Below, piece after piece: positions 17,834 to 27,781 of a stretch of 64,000 bases of DNA. The stretch is taken from positions 124,001-188,000 of the forward strand of contig NZ_FTMJ01000002.1 in the NCBI RefSeq assembly GCF_900156095.1, written 5' to 3'. Numbering within the stretch: position 1 is the stretch's first letter; every line of letters begins with the position of its first letter. The notes below the pieces were generated by a model that was not told where the DNA came from, did no database searches, and was given only the letters and a program-made list of their open reading frames with translations. A program made the position numbers and the translations under genes. The DNA is from Aeromonas sp. RU39B. GTDB lineage: Bacteria > Pseudomonadota > Gammaproteobacteria > Enterobacterales > Aeromonadaceae.

Positions 17834-19537
17834 TTGATTTCATATTTATATCGACTGCTTTGGTTGCTGTGGGCGTGTTTCTTCGCCCATTTTTTTATGC
17901 ACAACCCCGGTGGCTCGGGACTTTATCTGCCGTTTAATGTCTGGGGTTGGATCTTTTTAAGCGCTGCACTGGGACTCGGGGCATGGCAGGCAACGCATGT
18001 TGGCCAGCTTCGAGTATCCCGTCTTGGCATAAAGTGGCTGCTGTTGGCTCTGCTCTTGTGCTTGCCTATCGTGTGGTCGCAAAGTGAAATACGCGATTAC
18101 GCATGGCCACGTCTAATGGGCCTTGCCGGCGGGATGTTATTCCTGCTGTCGCTCTATCAATGGCGGCACGATGTTGCGCAGCGCCGCAGCATACTCTGGC
18201 TGGTGCTTGGCGCGGTTGCTATCGAGATGACGTTGGGGCTGGTGCAGTACTACCTGCTCACTCCTGGCAACTGGCTCGGTTATAACACCACTGTCAATCG
18301 TCCCTATGGCATCTTCCAGCAGCCCAATGTGATGGCCAGCTTGCTGGCCACAGGGCTGGCGCTGGCGCTTTGGCTATGGGGCGCGGGGAGTGCGCTTCGT
18401 TGGCAGCAATGGCTCAATGCCTATGTCATTGCTGGCTCATGCTTGCTGCTTGTGGTGCTCCAGTCACGCGTCGGTCAATTGGGCGGTGTGATGGTCTTAC
18501 TCTTGGTGATGCCATGGCTTAAGTCACAACGCCGCTTGCGATTGCCGCTGCTTTTGGCGGGGGCGGGTCTTTTGCTCGGATGTATTTCGCTTTACGCCGG
18601 GCAAGGGGCAACCCGTGGGGTGGAGGTTTATCAGTCGGGGGGAATGCGCTCAGTCTATTGGCCTTACGCACTTAAGTTGCTGCTGCAGGCACCGCTTACC
18701 GGCTGGGGATATGGCTCTTTTGAGTCGGTATTCCTGCACAGCTACATGGCCGACAAAGCGGTCAATCCTGCGATGGTGCAGATTGAGTACAACCTCGATC
18801 ACCCCCATAACGAGCTGCTCTATTGGGCGGTAGAAGGCGGCATGCTCCCCTTGCTGGCTTTGCTGGGAATGGGACTGACCCTGCTTTGGCGTGTGATGGG
18901 GGCGGCTTGCTCAGGTGGCTGGCCAAAGGCGTTGGCGTTGCTTGCACTGGTGACCCCGATTGCACTACACACCCAGACCGAATACCCCTTCTATCACTCG
19001 GTCACCCACTGGATCATCTTCCTGATGCTGGTCTGGTTTATTGATGAAGAGTGTGAGCGCGGCTCACTGCCGCAGATCCGGGAGATTGCCTATCCTCACA
19101 AGCTGCTACTGCGCTTTTTGGCCATTGGCATTCCACTGATTGTGGTGCCGTTTATGTTGACTGCGCTGCATACCGCCTGGTTGGTTACCAAGTATGAGCG
19201 CGGTGGCTATAAACAGCCGGAGTTGCTGCTCAAGATTGTCAATCCCGTGGCCTGGCTCACCCGTGCCGAGTTCGATATCAACGCTGTACGCCTCTCTGCC
19301 GCGCTGACCCGTCACGATAACCATGAGTTGCAGGCCTATGTGGACTGGGGCAGTGCATTTGTGCGCCACACCCCGCGCGCCAATATCTACGCCAATATGC
19401 TGCTGGCACTCAATGCCATGGGTGAACATGAGCAAGCGGCCACGCTGCGCGCTGAGGCGCTGGGACTGTATCCTGACGATCCGCAGCTAAAGCCTAAGTC
19501 AGTGCCAAGCTTTACCGTGTCGGCTGCGCATCCTTAA
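17834..19537 (+). CDS. PglL/O-antigen-ligase-like membrane protein
   Basis: The 567-residue polytopic protein belongs to the Wzy_C superfamily, with the PglL features NRPYGIFQQPNVMAS and DHPHNELLYW in the large periplasmic loop, and a C-terminal extension typical of PglL-type proteins. Such enzymes transfer lipid-linked glycans either to pilin-like proteins (O-oligosaccharyltransferase) or to lipid A-core (WaaL). The PglL features favour protein glycosylation, but the two cannot be told apart here. The start is TTG 17834 with AAGG 8 bases upstream. Base composition is back to that of the host chromosome. Confidence 0.8.
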   Translation: MISYLYRLLWLLWACFFAHFFMHNPGGSGLYLPFNVWGWIFLSAALGLGAWQATHVGQLRVSRLGIKWLLLALLLCLPIVWSQSEIRDYAWPRLMGLAGGMLFLLSLYQWRHDVAQRRSILWLVLGAVAIEMTLGLVQYYLLTPGNWLGYNTTVNRPYGIFQQPNVMASLLATGLALALWLWGAGSALRWQQWLNAYVIAGSCLLLVVLQSRVGQLGGVMVLLLVMPWLKSQRRLRLPLLLAGAGLLLGCISLYAGQGATRGVEVYQSGGMRSVYWPYALKLLLQAPLTGWGYGSFESVFLHSYMADKAVNPAMVQIEYNLDHPHNELLYWAVEGGMLPLLALLGMGLTLLWRVMGAACSGGWPKALALLALVTPIALHTQTEYPFYHSVTHWIIFLMLVWFIDEECERGSLPQIREIAYPHKLLLRFLAIGIPLIVVPFMLTALHTAWLVTKYERGGYKQPELLLKIVNPVAWLTRAEFDINAVRLSAALTRHDNHELQAYVDWGSAFVRHTPRANIYANMLLALNAMGEHEQAATLRAEALGLYPDDPQLKPKSVPSFTVSAAHP

Positions 19538-19642
19538 ATGTGCTGATTGCTTCGGAAAAGCGTATAGTAGCGGGCGTTTTCCAAGGCGGCCGCCCAAAGA
19601 TGGGGAGGCTGGCCACACTGATACGAATAACAAGGGTGTGAG

Positions 19643-20809
19643 ATGAAAATAGCGATTGCCGGAACCGGCTACGTCGGTCTTTCCAATGCCATGCTGCTGG
19701 CCCAGCATCATGAGGTGGTGGCACTGGATATCGTGGCCGAGAAGGTCGAGATGCTCAACCAAGGGCGCTCGCCCATCGTCGATCGGGAGATTGAACAGTT
19801 TCTGACCCGCAGCGATCTGAATTTTCGCGCCACGGTTGAGCCTGAAGAGGCCTATCGTGGCGCCGAGTTTGTCATCATCGCGACGCCCACCGACTACGAT
19901 CCCGAGACCAACTATTTCAATACCCGCTCCGTTGAGACGGTGGTGCGTGATGTCATGCGCATCAACCCCGATGCAGTGATGGTGATCAAATCGACCATCC
20001 CGGTCGGTTACACCGAGAACCTCAAGCAGGAACTCGGTTGCAGCAACCTGATGTTTTCACCGGAGTTCCTGCGTGAAGGTCGTGCCCTGCACGATAACCT
20101 CTATCCGTCGCGCATCATTGTCGGTGAGCGCTCCGACCGGGCCGAGCGCTTTGCTGGCTTGCTCAAAGAGGGCGCCATCAAGCAGGACGTGGCGGTACTT
20201 TTTACCGACAGCACCGAAGCCGAAGCGATTAAGCTGTTTGCCAACACTTATCTCGCCATGCGGGTGGCGTTCTTCAACGAGCTCGACACCTATGCCCAAA
20301 CCCATGGGCTCGACAGCCGGCAGATTATTGAAGGGGTGGGACTGGATCCGCGTATCGGTAGCCACTACAACAACCCTTCGTTTGGTTATGGCGGCTACTG
20401 CCTGCCCAAAGACACCAAACAACTGCTGGCTAACTACGCCAATGTCCCCAACAACCTGATCCGTGCGATTGTGGATGCCAATACCACACGCAAAGACTTT
20501 ATTGCCGATGAAGTGATCCGTCGTCGTCCCAAGGTGGTCGGTGTTTATCGCTTGGTTATGAAATCCGGCTCGGATAACTTCCGGGCCTCGGCGATTCAGG
20601 GCGTGATGAAGCGCATCAAGGCCAAAGGGATCCAGGTCGTGGTCTTTGAGCCGGTCCTTAAAGAGGCGGAGTTTTTCAACTCGCAAGTGGTCAACGATCT
20701 TGAGGCCTTCAAGGCCATGTCCGATGTGATCCTCTCCAACCGGATGGCAGATGAACTGGCCGATGTGGCAGACAAGGTCTTTACTCGCGATCTGTTTGGC
20801 AACGACTGA
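19643..20809 (+). CDS. ugd: UDP-glucose 6-dehydrogenase
   Basis: This 388-residue enzyme oxidises UDP-glucose twice to UDP-glucuronate with NAD. It has the Rossmann GTGYVGL at the N-terminus, FSPEFLREG, and the catalytic cysteine C253 in [16 protein letters not shown]. The product feeds the epimerase encoded next and the glycan above. ATG 19643 follows AAGGGTGTGAG. Confidence 0.96.
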   Translation: MKIAIAGTGYVGLSNAMLLAQHHEVVALDIVAEKVEMLNQGRSPIVDREIEQFLTRSDLNFRATVEPEEAYRGAEFVIIATPTDYDPETNYFNTRSVETVVRDVMRINPDAVMVIKSTIPVGYTENLKQELGCSNLMFSPEFLREGRALHDNLYPSRIIVGERSDRAERFAGLLKEGAIKQDVAVLFTDSTEAEAIKLFANTYLAMRVAFFNELDTYAQTHGLDSRQIIEGVGLDPRIGSHYNNPSFGYGGYCLPKDTKQLLANYANVPNNLIRAIVDANTTRKDFIADEVIRRRPKVVGVYRLVMKSGSDNFRASAIQGVMKRIKAKGIQVVVFEPVLKEAEFFNSQVVNDLEAFKAMSDVILSNRMADELADVADKVFTRDLFGND

Positions 20810-20890
20810 TCTGGTTTGTGCGCCCCGCACTCGTTAAGCCATTGCGGGGCGTCGCCACAGGGTGCGTGGCACGAGACAGGAATTAATAAC

Positions 20891-21889
20891 ATGAAATACC
20901 TGGTGACCGGCGCGGCCGGTTTTATCGGTTTCTTTGTCGCTTGCAGATTATGTCGTGAGGGGCATGAGGTGGTCGGGATCGACAACCTCAACGATTACTA
21001 CGATGTTAACCTCAAGCTGGCTCGATTGACGCAACTCGAGGCATTACCCGGTTTTCGGTTTGTTCGGCTGGATTTAAGCGATCGCGCTGGCATGGCCGCG
21101 CTGTTTGCGGCTGAGCGCTTCGAGCGGGTGATCCATTTGGCCGCTCAGGCGGGCGTGCGCTATTCGCTGGATAATCCGTTTGCCTATGCCGATAGCAACC
21201 TGGTCGGGATGCTCACCGTGCTGGAAGGATGTCGCCATACTGGCGTCGGGCATCTTGTCTATGCCTCGTCGAGCTCGGTGTATGGCTTAAATGGGGATAT
21301 GCCGTTCAAGACCACCGATGCGGTGGATCATCCGGTGTCGCTCTATGCCGCGAGCAAGAAAGCCAACGAACTGATGGCGCACTCTTACGCCCATCTGTAC
21401 GGCATTCCCACCACGGGCCTGCGCTTTTTCACCGTCTACGGTCCGTGGGGCCGGCCGGACATGGCGTTGTTTAAATTCGTGCGGGCGATTTTAAACGGCG
21501 AGCCGATTGATATTTACAACCATGGCGACCTGTCCCGTGATTTCACCTACGTCGATGATATCGTCGAAGGGATATTGCGTGTGGCCACCCTGCCGCCTGC
21601 CGGTAATGCAAGCTGGCAAGGGGAGGCAAACAGCAGCTCTGCGCCCTATCAGCTCTTTAATATCGGCAACGGCAGTCCGGTGCGATTGCTCGATTTTGTC
21701 GATGCCATCGAGCGCGCGGTGGGTAAACCGGCTATTCGCAACATGCTGCCGATGCAGCCGGGTGATGTGCATGCCACCTGGGCCGATACCAGTGACCTGT
21801 TTGCCATCACCGGCTATCGACCGCAGCACGCGCTGCAGCAAGGGGTGGATGCCTTTGTTGCCTGGTACCGTGATTACTACCAGATGTGA
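20891..21889 (+). CDS. NAD-dependent epimerase, UDP-glucuronate 4-epimerase-like
   Basis: A 332-residue extended short-chain dehydrogenase. The NAD loop is GAAGFIG near the N-terminus and the catalytic pair is Y152/K156 in LYAASKK. The SSSSVYG strand and RFFTVYGPWGRPDMA are typical of the UDP-glucuronate 4-epimerases that make UDP-galacturonate. Its place directly after ugd supports this substrate. The longer frame from 20816 has no support; MKYLVTGAAG at 20891 is the natural start. Confidence 0.9.
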   Translation: MKYLVTGAAGFIGFFVACRLCREGHEVVGIDNLNDYYDVNLKLARLTQLEALPGFRFVRLDLSDRAGMAALFAAERFERVIHLAAQAGVRYSLDNPFAYADSNLVGMLTVLEGCRHTGVGHLVYASSSSVYGLNGDMPFKTTDAVDHPVSLYAASKKANELMAHSYAHLYGIPTTGLRFFTVYGPWGRPDMALFKFVRAILNGEPIDIYNHGDLSRDFTYVDDIVEGILRVATLPPAGNASWQGEANSSSAPYQLFNIGNGSPVRLLDFVDAIERAVGKPAIRNMLPMQPGDVHATWADTSDLFAITGYRPQHALQQGVDAFVAWYRDYYQM

Positions 21890-21915
21890 TGGGTCAAGTC
21901 TGTGGTTTTGAGGAG

Positions 21916-21946
21916 CGAGGAGGCAAATGCCTCCTCGTTGCGTTTG
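21916..21946 (+). terminator. Terminator after the epimerase gene
   Basis: CGAGGAGGC (21916-21924), loop AAAT, GCCTCCTCG (21929-21937), then TTGCGTTT. The stem is strong but the T tract is interrupted. Confidence 0.65.
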
Positions 21947-22046
21947 TGCCCCATAAACGCAACGGTTTAAAGTTGTGGTATCTTGCCACTGAGTTCACAG
22001 CTTAGATCGCATTGGCGATGTAGCTATGTGTTAGCAATGAGGGGTC

Positions 22047-22451
22047 ATGAGCAAACCATCCAACCCGCAGATTCTGGCCGACGTGCAAGACCTGCTACCC
22101 GATGTGCAATTTGTATATTTGTTTGGCTCGCACGCAAAAGGGGTGGCAACGGCGCACAGCGATATCGATATTGCTGTGCAGTCGTTAGCTCCGCTCGCGT
22201 CACTGCAACGCTGGGAGATTGCTGAGGCGCTGGCGGCGCGCTGGGGATGCGATGTGGATCTGGTCGATTGTCTGCAGGCCTCGACGGTATTACGCTGGCA
22301 AATCGTTCAGGATGGCTGCTGTTTATTTAGCGTTGGCGGCGCGGCAGCGCAATTTGAGATGACCACGCTCTCGATGTATCAGCATCTACAACAGGAGCGC
22401 TCGGCGATTCTGGAGCAGTGGTCGCAAGGCCGGGGTCAACAACATGCATGA
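22047..22451 (+). CDS. mntA: MntA-like minimal nucleotidyltransferase antitoxin
   Basis: The 134-residue minimal nucleotidyltransferase has GSHAKG (27-32) and SDIDI (D39, D41), with a third metal aspartate in CDVDLVD (near D69/D71). This is the GSx10DxD pattern of MntA antitoxins, which AMPylate a tyrosine on HepT and so silence it. It overlaps the hepT gene by 8 bases. The pair sits just outside the glycan locus and may help keep the region in the chromosome. Confidence 0.88.
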   Translation: MSKPSNPQILADVQDLLPDVQFVYLFGSHAKGVATAHSDIDIAVQSLAPLASLQRWEIAEALAARWGCDVDLVDCLQASTVLRWQIVQDGCCLFSVGGAAAQFEMTTLSMYQHLQQERSAILEQWSQGRGQQHA

Positions 22452-22863
22452 TGTGCTGCTTAATAAATCCGCCACCATAGCGCGGTGTTTGCGCCGGATC
22501 CGTGAGGAGTTTTCCGACGAGGCCTTGTTTAGACATAATTTCACTCAGCAAGACTCGGTGCTGCTAAATCTACAACGAGCGTGTGAAGCGGCCATTGATA
22601 TTGCCAATCACTTGATCCGCGAGCATCGGTTGGGGATCCCGCAAAGTAGCCGCGATAGCTTCGCTCTGCTTGCTCGTGAGCAGTGGATTTCAGGCGAGCT
22701 GTCCGAGCGCTTGCAGAAAATGGTAGGGCTTCGCAATATTGCCGTGCACGACTATCAGGCGCTCAACCTGGATATTGTTATTTTTGTGATCACTCATCGG
22801 CTGGTTGATTTTGAGCAGTTTGTGCAAGTGATCCTCGCTCGGCAAACGCCTGCCATCCCATAA
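22444..22863 (+). CDS. hepT: HepT-like toxin
   Basis: A 139-residue helical HEPN-family protein with the motif R97-NIAV-H102-D-Y104, i.e. Rx4HxY. In characterised type VII systems this motif is the RNase site, and its tyrosine is the one AMPylated by MntA. The length and the LRNIAVHDY context are typical. Both catalytic residues and the target tyrosine are present, so the toxin looks intact. Confidence 0.88.
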   Translation: MHDVLLNKSATIARCLRRIREEFSDEALFRHNFTQQDSVLLNLQRACEAAIDIANHLIREHRLGIPQSSRDSFALLAREQWISGELSERLQKMVGLRNIAVHDYQALNLDIVIFVITHRLVDFEQFVQVILARQTPAIP

Positions 22864-23008
22864 AGGCATGGCGGCAGCCCTATGATGGTTTCAAGCCTGT
22901 TTAGCCAGTAACCAAACCCGCCGCCAGCTCGCAAAAGCCGCGTCTGGCGCTGGTCAAGCCTGAGTGCGCTGGCTAGGATGGCATGAGTTATTGCAAGGAA
23001 CGTGACTC

Positions 23009-23629
23009 ATGGAACAGATGTTGAGCCCGCTGGAAGCCCGCGTTATCGGCTGCCTGATCGAAAAAGAAGTCTCCACGCCCGATCAATATCCCCTCTCTCT
23101 CAATGCGCTGGTCAATGCCTGCAATCAGAAAAGTAACCGTGAGCCGGTCATGGGGCTGGGCGAGCGGGAAGTGCAATCGGTGCTTGATCTGCTGATTGCC
23201 CGTCGTCTGGTGAGCAATGTGGCCGGTTTTAATGCCCGGGTTGCCCGTTATCAACACCGCTTTTGCAATACCGAGTTTGGCGATCTGCGCTTTTCTGCCG
23301 GTGAGTTAGCGGTCGTCTGCGAGCTGTTGCTGCGCGGTGCGCAAACCCCCGGTGAGCTGCGCTCTCGCACGCCGCGCCTGCATGCCTTTGACGATGTCAC
23401 CCAGGTGGAAGCCGTGCTCGAGGCTCTGGCTGCCAGAGGGCACGTCGTGCGTCTGGCCCGTGAGCCCGGTAAGCGCGAATCGCGTTATGCCCATCTCTTT
23501 AGTGGTGAGCCACAGGCTCCGGTGGCAGCGGCCCCGGCTGGCGATCGCCTGGCCGAGTTGGAGGCTGAAAACGCCCGTTTGCGCGCCGAGGTGGCCGAAC
23601 TCACTGCCAAGCTTGCTCAATACGAATAA
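23009..23629 (+). CDS. yceH: YceH/DUF480 family protein
   Basis: The 206-residue protein begins [20 protein letters not shown] and continues with [17 protein letters not shown], both diagnostic of the YceH family. It has two winged-helix-like domains and a C-terminal coiled coil (residues about 182-204, [18 protein letters not shown]). Its cellular role is not established. ATG 23009 follows AAGGAA with normal spacing. A terminator follows. Confidence 0.92.
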   Translation: MEQMLSPLEARVIGCLIEKEVSTPDQYPLSLNALVNACNQKSNREPVMGLGEREVQSVLDLLIARRLVSNVAGFNARVARYQHRFCNTEFGDLRFSAGELAVVCELLLRGAQTPGELRSRTPRLHAFDDVTQVEAVLEALAARGHVVRLAREPGKRESRYAHLFSGEPQAPVAAAPAGDRLAELEAENARLRAEVAELTAKLAQYE

Positions 23630-23643
23630 AATCAAAATGTTAA

Positions 23644-23670
23644 CAAAGCCCGCGCTGCGGGCTTTTTCGT
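23644..23670 (+). terminator. Terminator after yceH
   Basis: AAAGCCCGC, short loop, GCGGGCTTTTT, followed by CGTTT. A typical rho-independent terminator that isolates yceH from flrA. Confidence 0.85.
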
Positions 23671-23694
23671 TTCTGTCACTGTCATTTTTTTGGC

Positions 23695-23762
23695 GTTTCA
23701 GGTTGCGAGGTAGCGATCGGACCATTACACTTCCGGTCAGATGTTGTCGTACGACCTGAAAC
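23695..23762 (+). promoter_or_regulatory. flrA promoter framed by a 9-bp inverted repeat
   Basis: A candidate sigma-70 promoter has -35 TTGCGA (23703-23708) and -10 TACACT (23726-23731) with 17-bp spacing. It is flanked by GTTTCAGGT (23695-23703) and its exact complement ACCTGAAAC (23754-23762), the latter just before the flrA ribosome site. The arms would lie near -43 and +20, which suits a repressor acting through two operators. I cannot name the regulator. Confidence 0.45.
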
Positions 23763-23774
23763 AAGGAAGAAGCA

Positions 23775-25193
23775 ATGCTCGATCTGTCCATCCTGATCGT
23801 CGATGAGAGTGGCGAGCGCCGCGCCCAAGTGGGCAACCTGCTCTCGTTTGTGGGGGCGGCCTGGCAACAGGTGACTGAAGAAGATCTCGAGGTCGCCATT
23901 GAGGCTGCGCCCGTGCAAGGGGTGATTATCGGGGCATTGCAGCAACACTCGCTGGAGACGCTGCTCAAGCGTTATCCGCATACACCGTTCTTGTCACTGG
24001 TCGCGGCGCAAGGGGAGCAGAGCAATTTTATCGGTGTGCTCGATGCCCCCTATGACTACGAATCCCTCACTCGCGCACTGCACTTTATCCAGGCATTTGG
24101 CTCCTTGCATCCCCGTGAACAGCAGCATGACAAGGGGCAAACCCTGTTGCGCCTGTTGGTGGGCAAAGGCAAGGGTATTCAGGAGGTGCGTCGTCTGATT
24201 GGTCAGGTGGCCAGCACCGAAGCCAACGTGTTGATCCTCGGCGAATCGGGCACCGGTAAAGAGGTGGTGGCGCGCGCCATTCACGAACTTTCGCCGCGCA
24301 GTAAAGGGCCGTTTGTGCCGATCAACTGTGGTGCCATTCCCGGTGAGCTGCTGGAAAGTGAACTGTTTGGCCATGAAAAGGGCGCCTTTACCGGCGCAAT
24401 TGCGGCGCGGCGCGGCCGCTTTGAGCTGGCGCAGGGCGGGACGCTGTTTCTCGATGAGATTGGTGACATGCCGCTGCAGATGCAGGTCAAACTGCTGCGA
24501 GTGCTGCAAGAGCGCCAGTTCGAGCGGGTCGGTGGCGGCAAGGCGCTGGATGCGGATGTGCGCGTCATCGCGGCAACCCACCGCAACCTGGAAGAGATGA
24601 TCCGCCTGCAGAGCTTTCGTGAAGATCTCTACTATCGCCTCAATGTCTTTCCCATCGAGACGCCGCCGCTGCGCGATCGGGTCGATGATATTCCGCTTTT
24701 GCTGCAAGAGCTGCTTGGGCGTCATACCGATCAGCACAAGGCCTGGATCCGCCTGACCCAGCGCGCCACCGAGTCACTGATGCAATACCACTGGCCGGGC
24801 AACGTGCGAGAGCTCTCTAACTTGGTTGAGCGGCTGCTGATCCTCTATCCCAACCGCATTGTGGATGTGGCTGATCTGCCGAGCCGCTACCGGCTGCTAG
24901 AGAGTGAGTTACCGACGCCGGAGCAGACCGAATGGGACGAGCGCGAGGCGCTGGCTGCCGTATTCCAGGAGCCGCCGCAGATCGATGCGCTGCCGGCATC
25001 GCCCATGACGATGCAGCTGCCCCCGGACGGCATCAACCTTAAAGAGATGCTGGCGGATCTGGAGATTGAGCTTATTCGTCAGGCGCTGGAATCTCAGGAT
25101 GGGGTGGTGGCCCGGGCGGCGGATCAGCTCGGCATGCGCCGCACCACGCTGGTTGAGAAAATGAAGAAATATGGCATGACCAAGGATCTCTGA
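23775..25193 (+). CDS. flrA: Polar flagellar master regulator FlrA (FleQ type)
   Basis: The 472-residue sigma-54 activator sits at the top of the polar flagellar hierarchy. Residues 1-115 are a FleQ-type receiver-like domain that lacks the phosphoacceptor pattern. The AAA+ domain has GESGTGKE (from G156), GAFTGA (203-208) and FLDEIGDM. The C-terminal Fis-type helix-turn-helix is in [18 protein letters not shown]. FleQ homologues bind c-di-GMP, so flagella and matrix genes may respond together. It is expected to switch on flrBC, and a sigma-54-like site lies before flrB. Confidence 0.92.
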   Translation: MLDLSILIVDESGERRAQVGNLLSFVGAAWQQVTEEDLEVAIEAAPVQGVIIGALQQHSLETLLKRYPHTPFLSLVAAQGEQSNFIGVLDAPYDYESLTRALHFIQAFGSLHPREQQHDKGQTLLRLLVGKGKGIQEVRRLIGQVASTEANVLILGESGTGKEVVARAIHELSPRSKGPFVPINCGAIPGELLESELFGHEKGAFTGAIAARRGRFELAQGGTLFLDEIGDMPLQMQVKLLRVLQERQFERVGGGKALDADVRVIAATHRNLEEMIRLQSFREDLYYRLNVFPIETPPLRDRVDDIPLLLQELLGRHTDQHKAWIRLTQRATESLMQYHWPGNVRELSNLVERLLILYPNRIVDVADLPSRYRLLESELPTPEQTEWDEREALAAVFQEPPQIDALPASPMTMQLPPDGINLKEMLADLEIELIRQALESQDGVVARAADQLGMRRTTLVEKMKKYGMTKDL

Positions 25194-25272
25194 TCCTTGG
25201 CTACTGCCCACAGCAAGGTCAAAAACTTGACTGCAACGATTGCAATTAATTGATTTAATTGGTTATTTTTGT

Positions 25273-25290
25273 TTGGCATGGTAATTGAAT
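25273..25290 (+). promoter_or_regulatory. Candidate sigma-54 promoter for flrBC
   Basis: TTGGCATGGTAATTGAAT matches the -24/-12 pattern TTGGCAC-N5-TTGCA, with the -12 GC read as GA. It lies 34 bases before the flrB start. In Vibrio cholerae flrBC is driven by sigma-54 with FlrA, so position and logic agree. Confidence 0.55.
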
Positions 25291-25323
25291 AACCTGGCTC
25301 ATCCGTCTTAATGAGCCAGGTTT

Positions 25324-26361
25324 ATGACCATGCAGACACTCACCGCCATTGAATCGACCCCTGCCTATCGCCAGCTCGATGCCATTTTTGCCACGCTGCC
25401 CACTGGCGTGTTGGTGCTCGATGATGCAGGCGTGGTGCGTCGTGCCAACCCTGCCGCCATTGCGCTGCTCGGCGAGCCCCTGGAAGGCGCGCTGTGGCGT
25501 CTGGTGATCCAGCGCTGCTTCCAGCCCCGTGAAGACGATGGTCATGAAATCTCCCTGCGCGATGGTCGCCGGGTACAGCTCTCCACCCAGCCGCTGAGCG
25601 ATCAGCCCGGCCAGCTGGTGTTTATCAACGATCTGACTGAAACCCGCCGCTTGCAAGATCGCCTCAATCACATGAAGCGTCTCTCGGCGCTGGGCAATAT
25701 GGCGGCTAAGCTGGCCCACCAGATCCGCACGCCGCTCTCGGCGGCCATGCTCTATGCCGCCAACCTCGGTAACCGCACCCTCAAGCCTGAATCCCGCAGC
25801 CAGTTCCAACAAAAATTGGTGGACCGGCTGCAAGATCTGGAAAAGCAGATCAACGACATCTTGCTGTTTGCCCGTAGCGGGGAAAATCAGGTGGTCAGCG
25901 CCGTCTCGTTGCAAGAGTTGCTGGCGCAGGTTGAAGCGGGCGCAGAAGCGTTTTGCGAGCAGCAAGGTTGTGAGCTGCAGGTGCAGTGCCCTGATGAGCC
26001 GCTCTGGCTGATGGCCAATAGCAATGCGCTCTCGGGCGCGATTAACAACCTGATCGCCAACGGCCAGCAGGCGGGTGCCAATCGCTTGGTTCTGAGTGCC
26101 CGTCGAACCGGTAGCCGCGTCGAGCTCTGCGTGCTCGATAACGGTCGCGGAATTGCGCCCGAGCAGCAGCGGCGTGTGTTTGAACCCTTCTTTACCACTC
26201 GCGCCCAGGGCACCGGCCTTGGGCTGGCGGTGGTGCAATCTGTGGTGCGCTCCCATCAGGGCGAGGTCAGTGTGGCCTCGGCGCTGGGAGAGGGTACCTG
26301 TTTTACCCTGTCATTGCCGCTGCATGAGGTGGCTGACGCACGTCTTGGAGGTGTGGCATGA
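25324..26361 (+). CDS. flrB: Flagellar sensor histidine kinase FlrB
   Basis: A 345-residue soluble kinase with no membrane segment. A PAS domain (about residues 15-110) precedes the H-box LAHQIRTPLSA with H132. The ATP-binding domain has NNLIANG, DNGRGI and TGLGLAVV. It phosphorylates FlrC to advance the middle class of flagellar genes. Its stop overlaps the flrC start by 4 bases. Confidence 0.9.
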   Translation: MTMQTLTAIESTPAYRQLDAIFATLPTGVLVLDDAGVVRRANPAAIALLGEPLEGALWRLVIQRCFQPREDDGHEISLRDGRRVQLSTQPLSDQPGQLVFINDLTETRRLQDRLNHMKRLSALGNMAAKLAHQIRTPLSAAMLYAANLGNRTLKPESRSQFQQKLVDRLQDLEKQINDILLFARSGENQVVSAVSLQELLAQVEAGAEAFCEQQGCELQVQCPDEPLWLMANSNALSGAINNLIANGQQAGANRLVLSARRTGSRVELCVLDNGRGIAPEQQRRVFEPFFTTRAQGTGLGLAVVQSVVRSHQGEVSVASALGEGTCFTLSLPLHEVADARLGGVA

Positions 26362-27701
26362 GTCAGGCACGTATTCTGGTCGTCGAAGATGATGGCGGCC
26401 TGCGTGAAGCATTGGTCGATACCTTGCTGCTCGGTGGTTATGAGTGCCGCGAAGCAGACAGTGGCGAGCGCGCGCTCGTGCAGCTGTCGCGTCAGTCCTT
26501 TGACATGGTGATCTCCGATATTCAGATGGGTGGCATGGATGGCCTTACCCTGCTGCAAACCATTCGCCAGCAGTACCCGCAAACGCCGGTGCTGCTGATG
26601 ACCGCTTACGCCAACATTGATGGCGCCGTGCGTGCCATGCGTGAGGGGGCGATTGACTATCTGGCCAAACCTTTCTCGCCCGAGGTGCTGCTCAATCAGG
26701 TGAGCCGTTATGTCCCGGCCCAGCGGGTGGAAAAGCGCGCCGTGGTGTATGGCGATCCGCGCAGCGCCGAGCTGTTCCAGCTGGCGGCCAAGGTTGCCAA
26801 GAGTGAAGCCACCGTCATGGTCAGCGGCCCAAGCGGTACCGGTAAAGAGGTGCTGGCACGCTATATCCACGATCAGTCAAACCGCGCCGAACAGCCGTTT
26901 GTGGCCATCAACTGCGCTGCGATTCCGGAAAACATGCTCGAAGCCACCCTGTTTGGTTATGAAAAGGGGGCCTATACCGGCGCCGTGCAAGGCTGCCCTG
27001 GCAAGTTTGAACAGGCGCAGGGTGGCACCCTGCTGCTTGATGAAATCACCGAGATGGATTTGGGCTTGCAGGCCAAGTTGCTGCGGGTGTTGCAGGAAAA
27101 AGAGGTGGAGCGCCTCGGTAGCCGCAAGATGATCCCGCTCGATGTGCGGGTGATTGCTACCAGTAACCGCGATCTGAAAAAAGCGGTTCAAGAGGGTAAT
27201 TTCCGTGAAGACCTCTACTATCGCCTCAACGTGTTTCCGCTGCGCTGGAGCGCGCTCTGCGAGCGGCCCGGCGACATTTTACCGCTGGCTGAGCATCTGC
27301 TGGCGCTGCATGCCGCCGAGCAGGGGCTGGCGCTACCGAAAATCGACGAGGCCGCCTGCGAACTGCTGCAAGAGTACAGCTGGCCGGGTAACGTGCGCGA
27401 GTTGGCCAACGTCATTCAGCGCGCCTTGATCCTGTGCGATGGGCAGTGGATCCGCGAGCGTGATCTGATTTTGGAAGAAGAGGACGAACGCTTCGAGTTC
27501 GAGGCGGGCGGCAGTCGCGCCCCCGGCATGGAGCGCCTTGGCAACGAGCTCAAGCAGCAGGAGCACCAGATCATCCTCGATACCTTGCAAGTTTGTCAGG
27601 GGAGTCGCAAAGCGGTGGCCGAAAAACTCGGCATCAGTCCGCGCACTTTGCGCTACAAACTGGCCAAAATGCGTGAAGCCGGCATCGACGTTCCTGCCTG
27701 A
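26358..27701 (+). CDS. flrC: Flagellar response regulator FlrC
   Basis: The 447-residue NtrC-type regulator has a receiver domain with D54 (MVISDIQMGG), an AAA+ domain with PSGTGKE and GAYTGA (204-209, tyrosine in place of the usual phenylalanine of GAFTGA), and a Fis-type C-terminus (AVAEKLGISPRTLRYKL). It is partner of FlrB and activates sigma-54-dependent basal-body genes. In Vibrio, fliE follows directly; here a NIF3 gene follows, so the structural genes must lie elsewhere. Confidence 0.92.
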   Translation: MSQARILVVEDDGGLREALVDTLLLGGYECREADSGERALVQLSRQSFDMVISDIQMGGMDGLTLLQTIRQQYPQTPVLLMTAYANIDGAVRAMREGAIDYLAKPFSPEVLLNQVSRYVPAQRVEKRAVVYGDPRSAELFQLAAKVAKSEATVMVSGPSGTGKEVLARYIHDQSNRAEQPFVAINCAAIPENMLEATLFGYEKGAYTGAVQGCPGKFEQAQGGTLLLDEITEMDLGLQAKLLRVLQEKEVERLGSRKMIPLDVRVIATSNRDLKKAVQEGNFREDLYYRLNVFPLRWSALCERPGDILPLAEHLLALHAAEQGLALPKIDEAACELLQEYSWPGNVRELANVIQRALILCDGQWIRERDLILEEEDERFEFEAGGSRAPGMERLGNELKQQEHQIILDTLQVCQGSRKAVAEKLGISPRTLRYKLAKMREAGIDVPA

Positions 27702-27781
27702 GGTGGTGGCGCCGGCGCGCCTCGCTTATCATGTCTCTCTGGATTCATGCGGCCCGGCTAGCCCGGGCCCGGGGAGAGATG

